NCBI GenBank assembly: GCA_910575565.1
Contig: CAJTFL010000002.1
Coordinates: forward strand, 62,001-126,000
DNA: 64,000 nucleotides
Origin: Lachnospiraceae bacterium
GTDB taxonomy: Bacteria; Bacillota; Clostridia; Lachnospirales; Lachnospiraceae
Direction: 5' to 3'
Position numbers and translations under genes: made by a program. Numbering within the stretch: position 1 is the stretch's first letter; each line of letters begins with the position of its first letter. Positions 55,928-64,000 of the stretch are shown here, piece by piece. Under the pieces are notes generated by a model. The model was not told the DNA's origin. It did no database searches and worked only from the letters and a program-made list of their open reading frames with translations.

Positions 55928-56338
55928 ATGAAAAAGAAGATAAATCAGATACTAAATATTATCATGGGCTCGTTTATTGGTATATTCATTGGCTCAGGTC
56001 TATATAAATACTGGCATTTTAGAAAATATCCGTATTTATATGCTATGCAATCTGCTCCATGGTATACTAGCATTTTGATAAATGGATTATTAACGCTTGT
56101 ATTATTGGCAGTTTGTATGATAGTAAAAGTCATTCTTATAGAAAAGATAGGGCGGATCCAAAAAATAGCTTTGATTTTAGGAATTGTTTTTCTGACTTTA
56201 ACATTTATAGGTGGTTGTTATGTACTTGATCATCAAGGACAAGTTAATGCCGGATATGCAGTTGTGCCTGGGATTTGGACTATGATATGTTTTGGATATT
56301 ACCAAAGCAAAAAACAGGACAAAATCCAATTAAAATAA
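55928..56338 (+). CDS. small integral membrane protein
   Basis: 136 residues with about four hydrophobic helices (ILNIIMGSFIGIFIGSG, SILINGLLTLVLLAVCMIVKV, IALILGIVFLTLTFIGG, YAVVPGIWTMICFG) and a Lys-rich end. No family was recognised. It has its own promoter and GAGGAGG before the ATG, so it is probably expressed. Confidence 0.75.
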   Translation: MKKKINQILNIIMGSFIGIFIGSGLYKYWHFRKYPYLYAMQSAPWYTSILINGLLTLVLLAVCMIVKVILIEKIGRIQKIALILGIVFLTLTFIGGCYVLDHQGQVNAGYAVVPGIWTMICFGYYQSKKQDKIQLK

Positions 56339-56352
56339 ATATCTAAGGATCC

Positions 56353-56598
56353 TCAATCAAACAGATAGTATTTTTCCGATTTCTCCCAACATTCAGCAGA
56401 CAGGGTTAGTACTGAAGCTTTTACCGGTTCCTCTACCAAACGAATTTTCTCATCACGGAAAAACATATTGTCATATGCTTTTAACAGAAAATATAGGAGC
56501 GCTGCAAAACAACAGCGCTCTGCAATATATAAGCTGGATATTTCCATAAGTTCCGCTATATATTGTGGAGACGCCAAATTTTGCAGCGCCCCCATCAT
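56353..56598 (-). CDS. hypothetical short open frame, perhaps a remnant
   Basis: 81 codons, RCCFAALLYFLLKAYDN being the most regular stretch. No ribosome-binding site was found and no family recognised. A short hairpin (GAGCGCTG...CAGCGCTC) lies within it, so it may be non-coding. Confidence 0.25.
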   Translation of the reverse strand: MMGALQNLASPQYIAELMEISSLYIAERCCFAALLYFLLKAYDNMFFRDEKIRLVEEPVKASVLTLSAECWEKSEKYYLFD

Positions 56599-56661
56599 AT
56601 TTTAATCAAATCTTTTTATCTTATCACTTTTTGCCTACTCAAAAACTTCCCAAACACCCGC

Positions 56662-57579
56662 TTATATAGTTTTCCTATAACTCCCATCCTCCTGCTTTTC
56701 ATTAGTATAAAAATGTTGATTTGCAAGACATATCAATCTTGCATAAGGTCTTTTAGCATCTTCCAACACCTTAATCAGCCCTTCTTCTATGAAATGCTGG
56801 ATGCGTTTTGCATACCACCAATCTCCAATACTGATTTGATTATGTCCGATAATATCGCCAATTAATCTGCATTCTTTTACTGGTTTTGTTGTAAGCCTGT
56901 TAAAAATCATAAAGTCATAGAAATTTTCAGGAACACCCATCATTTTTCCATTTACCATTGCACGAAGCGGGCTGTTCTCTTCTACCAGCTCATTCCATAA
57001 AAACGCATACATTTGGATTTCGTCTTTAGAAAGAATCTTCTCGCCAGACAGAAAACCGGCAAATTCTTCTGCCGCAACTTCTCCCCAGTTTCGATAAAAA
57101 ACGATTGTTTTTCCATGAACCACATATTCAGGAAGCTCTACCAAATGAATCTCATTCTCATAGCAGTGCAGAATATTGCACAAATGATACAAACCGCACC
57201 GGGAATAAGGTGCATTGCTATACCATATCCGAATAGATTCTCCAGCTTCTAAATAAATTTTTAGCCGCTGCATTTGCATAAAGCTATCTGCATAATTTTG
57301 TATTTCTTCCTCAGTTTCTATGTCCAGCATAGAAAAAATTAAATTTTTCCGGTAATGTCCTTCAATATCTTTCTGTATATTGCCAATATCCAGCATATAT
57401 CCAAAACAGACAACATCATCGGCACTTCCCTCTAACCAACCAGAATGTTCCTTTTTAGGCGGTTTCTTTTTCCCTGCAATAAAGACAGATGTAGGTCCAT
57501 CTGCCTTACTATATATGACTGTGCTTTTCGCTGCCTTCATGGATGCCGATTCACTGTCTGCAAATAATACTTCTATCAT
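56662..57579 (-). CDS. DUF1835 domain protein
   Basis: About 305 residues. The N-terminal MIEVLFADSESASMKAAKS and GKKKPPKKEHSGWLEGSADDVVCFGYMLDIG match the DUF1835 pattern, and the C-terminal part WYAKRIQHFIEEGLIKVL fits the DUF3658 helical domain. Function unknown, common in Clostridia. AAGGG lies just before the ATG. A broken HTH gene tail precedes it on the same strand. Confidence 0.82.
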   Translation of the reverse strand: MIEVLFADSESASMKAAKSTVIYSKADGPTSVFIAGKKKPPKKEHSGWLEGSADDVVCFGYMLDIGNIQKDIEGHYRKNLIFSMLDIETEEEIQNYADSFMQMQRLKIYLEAGESIRIWYSNAPYSRCGLYHLCNILHCYENEIHLVELPEYVVHGKTIVFYRNWGEVAAEEFAGFLSGEKILSKDEIQMYAFLWNELVEENSPLRAMVNGKMMGVPENFYDFMIFNRLTTKPVKECRLIGDIIGHNQISIGDWWYAKRIQHFIEEGLIKVLEDAKRPYARLICLANQHFYTNEKQEDGSYRKTI

Positions 57580-57586
57580 TACCCTT

Positions 57587-57745
57587 TTACCTCTCCATCA
57601 ACGCTTCCACCGTGCACCCCAGAGCCTTTGCCAAGGCAAAAACGGTTATGGCTCTGGCTTTGTTAATATCCCGCTGCCGCTGCTCCAACAGCTGGAGCTG
57701 GCGGATAGGGACGCCTGGTAAATACATCCGGATCCAGGCAGCAGG
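57587..57745 (-). pseudogene. C-terminal remnant of an HTH regulator
   Basis: The frame VPIRQLQLLEQRQRDINKAR then ALAKALGCTVEALMER and TAA is the second half of an XRE-type helix-turn-helix protein. Upstream in this frame there is a stop (TGA) and no N-terminal half. Another frame just upstream reads KGLPGDMLDFAVNSCCLDPDVF, a piece of an unrelated small protein. The region is a junction of gene fragments. Confidence 0.55.
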
Positions 57746-57904
57746 AATTCACCGCAAAGTCAAGCATATCCCCTGGCAAGCCCTTCCTGCTATGGGTGTG
57801 CGAAAAAATAGTTTGTTTGCTACTTCTATTATCTCACATCTCCCCATAAAATAGGAGGGTTTTTTATAAAATATTTTTAAGCGTCAGACCTGTTGTATCC
57901 GCAC

Positions 57905-58130
57905 ATATTCTATGCCACAATGAAAACGCATAGGAGACGTAAAACAAAAATGCCAAAATGATTCCCATAAATACCATTTCCATCCAGTTAAACCTGGAAA
58001 AGCCACGGTTCCTTTCCATTGCAATGACACGCTTAAAGGCACTGAAAATTTAATCTTAAAACAAGCCGGACTGAACAAGATATTAACTTTTCCCAAGTAT
58101 TGCAGGATGCTTTAAAAGCACGGCTTCATT
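57905..58130 (+). pseudogene. decayed hicAB copy with internal deletions
   Basis: The stretch has an ATGCCAAAA start (57950) like hicA at 62434. It then jumps to CATTTCCATCCAGTTAAACC, followed by CCTTTCCATTGCAA and AATCTTAAAACAAGCCGGA, which follow the intact hicA. Next comes a join to the hicB end (TATTGCAGGATGCTTTAAAA). So hicA lost about 75 bp and most of hicB is missing. Its former promoter carries mutations (CACAAT for TATAAT). Confidence 0.8.
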
Positions 58131-58574
58131 CATTCTATCCATGCCCCATCCACACCTACAACATAGCCATCAGGAGTTACGGTATTTGCCAGCATTGCTC
58201 CATCACTTCTTAAATAATACCATTTGCCGGAAATCTGAATCCAGCCTACCGCCATAGAACCGTCCATATTTAGGTAATACCATGTATTGGCAACATAGAT
58301 CCAACCTGTTGCCATCGCACCGGAGCCTGGCATCAAATAATACCACTTGCCATCCAAGAAAAACCAGCCTTCGGCCATATATCCTTTTTCATTAAAACGG
58401 TAAATCACATCATTGATCCGTGCCCATTGGTTCCTGGGATAACCTCCACTTGATAATTGGAACCACCATCCGATGTTATCCTTTATCCATCTGCCGGTAA
58501 GTGACGGAGCAAAGCCTGGGGAGTTCCCTCCTGATGCGCCTGGGCCGCCTGATGAACCACTCACTCTGCCACCG

Positions 58575-58682
58575 CCGCCAGAGCTTCCACCTCCACCGGA
58601 ACCGCCGCTGCCGCCAGAGCTTCCACCGCCGCCGGAACCGCCGCTGCCGCCAGAGCTTCCACCGCCGCCGGAACTGCTGCTT
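58575..58682 (-). repeat. three 36-bp units coding the Ser/Gly linker
   Basis: Three nearly identical 36-bp units (58575-58610, 58611-58646, 58647-58682) encode Ser/Gly segments between the ligand region and the cell-wall-binding repeats. Unit number could vary between strains. Confidence 0.85.
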
Positions 58683-61600
58683 GGGCCCTTCAGCGTCTTT
58701 TTATCCACCTGGATTCCTTGTGCAGAATCAGGTAATCCCGCAGGATACATATAGAACGTCAGGTCTTTCCCATCTGTTACATACCACGTCACATTGCCAT
58801 TTAATATTACCGGCTGGCAGTCGGACAAGCTCCCGGTAAAATCATCAATATTTCCATCGTTTAACCAATTTCCATTGCCGTCAAAAAACGCTATCTTTAC
58901 CTTCCCGCTTGTGCTCGACGAACCTGTCATTTCCTCCCACATTACGGCAAAAATGTTATCGGAAAGCTTCACTAACTGCGGAGTGGATGCACTGTATGTT
59001 CCTCCCTCCTCATAATCTGTCACCCGGATATAATCAGGTTCCCCGGTTAAATCATCTTTATTAACCACGATTAAGAATATATTCCTTGTGTCGCTGTAAC
59101 CAAAATTGCCCATATCTACAGTATTCCCAGCCGCCAAATAACTGCTGTCCGAATATTCTATCCCGCCTAAACTAATATCGGTATAATTATCGCCTGTTTC
59201 CCCTGGTATTGAAAGAAGCGTAGATGTAATCGGTTCAGACAGTACGTCATCAGCTGGGCAAACCGTCATTACAACCTCCCGCGGATAAGCATCTCCCTGA
59301 TCCACAGTAACCATAACATCACCGTCAATTTTAATAAATTGGTTAAACGAATGAGAAACATACCCTACTTCATTGCTTGTTACAAGCACGCCATAATGGG
59401 CTAATATCATGCTTTCCTGATTCACAATGATCGTCAAATTAGCTTGATGGTTTATTCCATCGCCTGATTTATACATACCATGTGCAGTGCGGATGTACAG
59501 ATAATCCCCCTTTTCCTCCATACGAAGGCTGCAAAAATCAAAAGGCCTTATGGTATTCGCTCCATACAAGCTCACCGAAGACAAGCGTTCCATATCTTTG
59601 CTATACTTTACAATACGGATTACTTCTGTCTCATCATTTTCCCCTAAATTATCCTGTCCAAATACCATGTAAAAGGCATCTGCTCCCGCATAAAAACCGC
59701 CAAACTTTGACATCTCCCTGGAAACGCTCCAGCTTTTTGCAAAAGTATAATCCGCATTATACTGCTCAATAATCACTTGGGCGTGTGTATATTCTGCACG
59801 GTAAAAGCGCCCATCTCCACCTTCAAATAAATAGGAATTAATCACCCGCCCATATGTATCATAATTTTGGTCATGTTCATTTTCTGTACTGATAAACCTG
59901 GTTTTCCCTGTTCCAGGGATAGGGCTGCTGCTTTCATTTTCCAGTTTACGATAAGTAAAGTCTGTCCCCTCTGGAAAAGCCCTCTGACCCAGGAAAACTA
60001 CAGATTCTGGAATTACCACAGAAGTAATCGCTGTCCCACAAAAGGCATATCGCTTAATGTAACGGATATTATTAGATAATTCCACATTTGCCAAAGCACT
60101 GCAGCCATCAAATGCGTAGCTATTAATATCAACAACATTCTCTGGGATTGTTATTCTGGTTAAACCTGTACAGCCAGAAAAAGAGTTGCTTTTTATGGTT
60201 GTCATACCCTTCGAAAGCTTTATGGTAGTTAAGCCGCTGCAGCCATTAAATGCATAACTCTCAAGGTTAGCTACCTGATCCGGAAGCTCCATAGAAGATA
60301 AGCCGACACATTCATTGAATGCATAGCTTCCAATATTTACCATGCTTTCCGGAAGCTTTATCTTTTCCAGGTTTTTACAGACAGAAAACGCATAACTTCC
60401 AATATTTGCCACGCCATCTGCTATCTCTACATTTTTCAGGTTATCGCATCTTTGGAAAGCGGCTTCCCCAATATCCGTTACGCTTCCTGGTATTTCTGCA
60501 CTTTCCAAATTCGTACATCCGAAAAATGCACGTTTTCCAATATTGGTTACTCCTGGTTTAATAATAACTTTTTTAATATCTGACCAAAACGAATACCATG
60601 GAGTAGCAAAAGAGTCCCAATCGGGCATTAGCCCCTCACCGCTGATGGTTAACACATTCTCCTGGTTTAACTCCCATTTTAATCCGCCGTCACAAACTCC
60701 TCTTGCCAAAGGCACTGCATTTTTCAGGTTACTGCAATCCGTAAATGCTCCGCTTTCAATAGTAATTACGCTGTCAGGAAGATTAATATCTGCCAGGCTC
60801 ACGCATCCATAAAACGCACCACTGCCAATACTGGTTAAACTCCCTGGGATTTCAACACTAACCAGGTTCATGCAAAAATAAAATGCCCATCTGCCGACTG
60901 TCGTTATCCCCTCTTCAATCACAATTTTTTCAATATCCCGCTTTAAAGCATTCCACGGAATCTTTTCTGATTCTGTGTGATCCCAATCAGGCATTTTCCC
61001 CTTACCGCTAATCGTAAGCGTCCCATCATCATCCAGTTTCCATGACAAGCCATCGCCAAATTCACCGCTCTTAACTGTTTCTGCAGCCGCCTGCAGCGGT
61101 TCATTGTTCACCAACTCTAAATCATCAAAAACTTCTTCACCTTCAAAATCCAAGACCTTGCGCCGCTCCTGGGTATTGACCAAATAAAACGAACCGCCCT
61201 CATTCACCGCAAAGGTCATCCTGTATTCATCACCGCTGTCCGCCTTGACAATATCTGTAGGAAGCACTTCCAGATTCCCGTTGGATTTCTCATGAATTAC
61301 CGAAATGGATGCCATTGGATCCAACTGTTCCTCAGGAACCGTCATGGTAATGGTTACTGGTTTTCCCTTTCCGGTAATTAAGCCTTTAAAGGTAAATATG
61401 CCATTACCGTCCATTTCCAAGCTTTTTGCAGAAAGCGCTTTATCTATCCATTGTGCCAATTCATCAGAACTTTGTCCATCTTCTATTTTGCTGATGGTTA
61501 ATTTCCTATCATTTAAACCAATAGCAGCTAATTGGTAATTATCCGCAATTTCTCCTTCAATTTGATTTGGATTATACCATTCCCCAACTAATGTAGAATC

Positions 61601-61899
61601 ACTGTAGATTTCCTTATACCCACTTACCAGGATTGGATATTCATGGTTGTAGTAATACCATCCGGCAAATGCCAGGTGATTTTCTTCACTTTCATCGGCA
61701 TCTACATCCATTTCCTTGTCAGTTGTATGCTTATCATTTCCAGCTGAATTTGCCTGGTTCTTAACTGACTGCCAAACAGGTTCATTTCCGGCATCTTCCG
61801 CTTCCTTTGCCGCTAACTGCAGATTGGTAAAATATCCTTCGTCATCCTTTTCTAAATCATAAAAGGATTGTACCCATTCCTTTCGATCTGTACCGGATT

Positions 61900-62178
61900 T
61901 TAACCCATTTGATTTTGACGCATTAGACTTTTGGAAACCAAATCCTCATCGGAAATTCCTGCAAAATATCCTCCCTCACCAGCCTGAAATGTTATTTCGA
62001 TGGCTTTCTTTTTCTTGGATGGCCTTCCTACAGTTGTGGCTGAGACTGGTATAAGATTCGCCGTGGATATTGCCACGATTAATGTCGCTGCGATTGCTGT
62101 TTTTAATCGTTTTGATGATTTCCGAGTTAAAAATGGCAGTCGCTTTAGTGTTGCTTGATTCACTTTTTCTTTACTCAT
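61900..62178 (-). CDS. signal-peptide part of the frameshifted surface protein
   Basis: 92 codons. MSKEKVNQATLKRLPFLTRK then AIAATLIVAISTANLIPVSA is a signal peptide with a basic region. The frame ends at TAA shortly after SKSLMRQNQMG. AGGAGGG lies 9 nt before the ATG. It should be read as the 5' part of the gene at 58130-62178. Confidence 0.7.
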   Translation of the reverse strand: MSKEKVNQATLKRLPFLTRKSSKRLKTAIAATLIVAISTANLIPVSATTVGRPSKKKKAIEITFQAGEGGYFAGISDEDLVSKSLMRQNQMG

Positions 62179-62370
62179 TCTGTTCTTCCCTCCTGTGTTT
62201 ATTTGAATTTCTTTTTCATTCTTTATGATTCAATGATCACATTTACCTTTTCTCATCATACAGTCCCTCTTATATAACAACCGTTCCAAAGAATTTTAAT
62301 TTGGTAGCATTTAGGCCCAACACATCTATCATACCTCCAGGTTATTTCCAATTTATCTCATCCCATTTTT

Positions 62371-62407
62371 AATACGTGTTGTAATCTTACGTATTCTATG
62401 TTATAAT
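62371..62407 (+). promoter_or_regulatory. hicAB promoter with an operator-like palindrome
   Basis: TTGTAA (62379) and TATAAT (62402) are 17 nt apart. AATACGT (62371-62377) and ACGTATT (62389-62395) are exact inverted halves around the -35 box; HicB proteins repress their own promoter, so this is a likely operator. Confidence 0.7.
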
Positions 62408-62433
62408 ACAGATGCATGGGAGGTAAAACAAAA

Positions 62434-62622
62434 ATGCCAAAAAAGCCAAGAGAACTGGAGAAAATCATTCTTTCTGATGGATGGGTTTTCAAATCCCAAG
62501 AAGGTTCCCATAAACACTATTTCCATCCATCTAAACCAGGAAAAGTTACTATCCCTTTCCATTGCAAGGACATTCCTAAGGGTACTGAAAATTCAATCTT
62601 AAAACAAGCCGGATTAAAATGA
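62434..62622 (+). CDS. hicA: HicA-type toxin
   Basis: 62 residues with the HicA dsRBD-like core: LSDGWVFKSQEGSHKHYFHPSKPGKVTIPFH, including GSHKHY with the catalytic His of the mRNA interferase. The ATG at 62434 follows GGGAGGT. The antitoxin gene follows 44 nt later. The copy near 57950 is decayed. Confidence 0.92.
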   Translation: MPKKPRELEKIILSDGWVFKSQEGSHKHYFHPSKPGKVTIPFHCKDIPKGTENSILKQAGLK

Positions 62623-62666
62623 GCCTTGCTGTTTAAAAAATCTTATCTTTTATTGGAGGTATTTAT

Positions 62667-63089
62667 ATGTTATCTGCTTACCCTGCCTGCTTTCTCAAGG
62701 AGGAAAATGGATACTCTGTCATCTTCCCTGATCTGAACCATTTATCCACCTGTGGCGATACTTTAGATGAAGCCCTTGCCATGGCAGTTGACTGCCTAGC
62801 CGGTTACTTGTACTGGCTCCAAAAAGACGGGGATGCCATACCAGAAGCCTCTTCTATTGAACAGATCAACATAGCTAAAATTACTGAAGAATTAGAAGTA
62901 TCACCTAAGCAAGCCTTTATCAATATTATCACTGTAGATGTGGCTGAATATGCGAAAAACCATTTTGAAAAATCCGTAAAAAAGACTCTTTCTATTCCAG
63001 CTTGGCTTAACAAGGCGGCTTTAGAACAAAATGTTAATTTCTCCCAGGTATTGCAGGATGCTTTAAAAGCACGGCTTCATTTAGGATAG
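62667..63089 (+). CDS. hicB: HicB-type antitoxin
   Basis: About 140 residues. The partial RNase H fold YPACFLKEENGYSVIFPDLNHLSTCGDTLDEALAMAVDCLAGYL is typical; the C-terminal KTLSIPAWLNKAALEQNVNFSQVLQDALKARL is a ribbon-helix-helix DNA-binding domain. It neutralises HicA and represses the operon. GGAGG lies before the ATG. Its 3' end matches the fused remnant at 58085-58128. Confidence 0.93.
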   Translation: MLSAYPACFLKEENGYSVIFPDLNHLSTCGDTLDEALAMAVDCLAGYLYWLQKDGDAIPEASSIEQINIAKITEELEVSPKQAFINIITVDVAEYAKNHFEKSVKKTLSIPAWLNKAALEQNVNFSQVLQDALKARLHLG

Positions 63090-63138
63090 ATGAAATCAAG
63101 AACATATACAAAATTGCCGCATACTTTATATGGAAAAT

Positions 63139-63174
63139 ATGGCCGATAATGTTTATGACAGCATTATCGGCCAT
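63139..63174. terminator. hairpin between hicB and the cell-wall-binding gene
   Basis: ATGGCCGATAATG and CATTATCGGCCAT are exact inverted halves (13 bp) with a 10-nt loop. T-runs are weak on both strands, so it may act as a bidirectional barrier between convergent genes rather than a classical terminator. Confidence 0.5.
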
Positions 63175-63243
63175 CTCCTTTCAATCAATTCTCTTTAACT
63201 TATCACTAAATTTGACCTATTCAAAAAATTCCTAAGTATTTAC

Positions 63244-64000
63244 TTATTCCTCCCAAATCCCTTGGGAATTCACATAATACTCACCAATCCATATATCAGA
63301 CATCATCGCCCCCATCGTACCATCATCAATTTCTTTAAAATAGTACCACTTGCCATCGATCATTTTCCATCCAGTGATCATCTTCCCCTGTGTTCCATCG
63401 GATATGGGATTCAAATAATACAGTAAACCATTGTGGGCAAGAAGCCCCGTCACCATATATCCCTGCTCATTAAAATAGTACCACTCTACAGTTCCCTGAT
63501 ATGGAAGCCGGAACCAAGTATTGGTGATCCAATTCCCATCCGGCATCTTGCACCGCCAGCCAATGTCATCTTTTACCCAGGAATCATCATTGTAGCGGGT
63601 GATATCGCGGTTAGGATCGATCGGATTACTATTTTGGCTTATATTATTGTTGGATGTACCCTTGTTACCAGCATCATTATTACTTGAGCTACTTCCTCCT
63701 CCAGGATTACTGTTATCACCTAATTGATTATTATTCGTGTGCGAAACGTTCATTGTAAAGTTCTGCGCGGTTCGTTTCAATTCCTTACTCTTATCACCAT
63801 CTACACGAAACTCTGCTGCTATTGTGTTAGAACCATTCTTTGCTTTATCTTTAAATGTCTGACTCTTTACTGTTATTCTTGTACTTCCGCTTTCCTTTGT
63901 ATAATCAACTCCATCAACCAGTTTCTCACCATTCATCCAGAAATCAACAAATTCATCATATTGACCTGAAGATACAAATGTTTGATCACCAAAGGAACGC
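63244..64000 (-). CDS. cell-wall-binding repeat protein, C-terminal part (runs off the window)
   Basis: The frame stays open to the right edge; the visible 252 codons begin RSFGDQTFVSSGQYDEFVDF. A domain of unknown type is followed by a Ser/Asn/Gly-rich linker and about four cell-wall-binding repeats (WYYFNEQGYMVTGLL, LYYLNPISDGTQGKMITGWK, WYYFKEIDDGTMGAMMSD). Such repeats bind cell-wall polymers on the outer surface. It converges on hicB. The same order, hicAB facing a cell-wall-binding gene, recurs at 57905-62178. Confidence 0.82.
   Translation of the reverse strand, partial: RSFGDQTFVSSGQYDEFVDFWMNGEKLVDGVDYTKESGSTRITVKSQTFKDKAKNGSNTIAAEFRVDGDKSKELKRTAQNFTMNVSHTNNNQLGDNSNPGGGSSSSNNDAGNKGTSNNNISQNSNPIDPNRDITRYNDDSWVKDDIGWRCKMPDGNWITNTWFRLPYQGTVEWYYFNEQGYMVTGLLAHNGLLYYLNPISDGTQGKMITGWKMIDGKWYYFKEIDDGTMGAMMSDIWIGEYYVNSQGIWEE

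Larger units (their letters stand above)
58130..62178 (-). pseudogene. secreted BspA-like/cell-wall-binding surface protein, frameshifted
   Basis: Two frames of one gene. The N-terminus (62178-61900) has a signal peptide; the body continues in another frame down to 58130, and is open up to about 61935. Adding one A to the AAAA run at 61929-61932 (minus strand) would join them as VSKKSNASKSNG. Body order: N-terminal beta region, BspA-type leucine-rich repeats (SVEIPGSLTSIGSGAFYGC and similar units, about residues 225-610 of the body), a beta-rich region, a Ser/Gly linker, and about five cell-wall-binding repeats (WYYLNMDGSMAVGW). It would be a surface adhesin-like protein of about 1,350 residues. 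It could also be phase-variable. Confidence 0.8.

Overview
The window looks like a Clostridia chromosome, most probably a gut Lachnospiraceae relative. Signs are about 50% GC in the left part, the comEC-then-holA neighbourhood, a GerMN lipoprotein, a sensory [FeFe]-hydrogenase operon, ktrAB beside kdpDE, BspA-like and cell-wall-binding-repeat surface proteins, and a type I-B CRISPR-Cas locus. Taxonomy is an inference from gene content. No rRNA or tRNA gene was seen.

Left part, about 1-36,340: higher-GC chromosome, densely coding. holA (5' part) is separated from comEC by four accessory genes: an unusual KGGVGR-motif ATPase with two P-loops and a HEPN-like partner, an iron alcohol dehydrogenase, and an AAA-ATPase-like/PD-(D/E)XK protein. 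Upstream of comEC, on the same strand, lie a GerMN lipoprotein, a sensor kinase without a response regulator, a DegV protein and an ABC exporter. After a zinc-ribbon membrane protein and an L,D-transpeptidase comes a four-gene operon: 2Fe-2S protein, PAS-containing HydS, PP2C phosphatase, and [FeFe] hydrogenase. It has a good promoter overlapping a Rex-like site and is bracketed by inverted copies of a 155-bp MITE-like element. Further right are a DUF1266 lipoprotein, a WYL regulator with a perfect palindrome before its zinc-ribbon neighbour, a substrate-binding protein with a fused permease-ATPase, an AEC transporter, an HD phosphohydrolase, and ktrAB-kdpDE for potassium. Two intercistronic gaps here carry tandem repeats that include the upstream stop codon.

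Right part, about 36,340-64,000: AT-rich accessory DNA. It begins with a 5'-truncated uxaA remnant. A relBE-type toxin-antitoxin locus follows, its toxin cut short by a 14-bp tandem duplication. A frameshifted ISL3-family element abuts the distal end of a CRISPR array of 71 repeats and 70 spacers (38950-43526), transcribed leftward. A decayed IS630-family element lies between the leader and cas2. The cas operon runs leftward: cas6-cas8b-cas7-cas5, a 377-nt gap with a perfect hairpin, then cas3-cas4-cas1-cas2. The array contains one adjacent duplicated spacer, two spacers from homologous coding sequence that differ only synonymously, and two neighbouring spacers that overlap by 12 bp on opposite strands.

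The far right holds a Uma2-family protein, small membrane and DUF1835 proteins, a frameshifted secreted BspA-like/cell-wall-binding protein, an intact hicAB locus with an operator-like palindrome, a decayed second hicAB copy, and a second cell-wall-binding protein that runs off the edge. Both hicAB copies point tail-to-tail at a cell-wall-binding gene, so this unit appears to have been duplicated.
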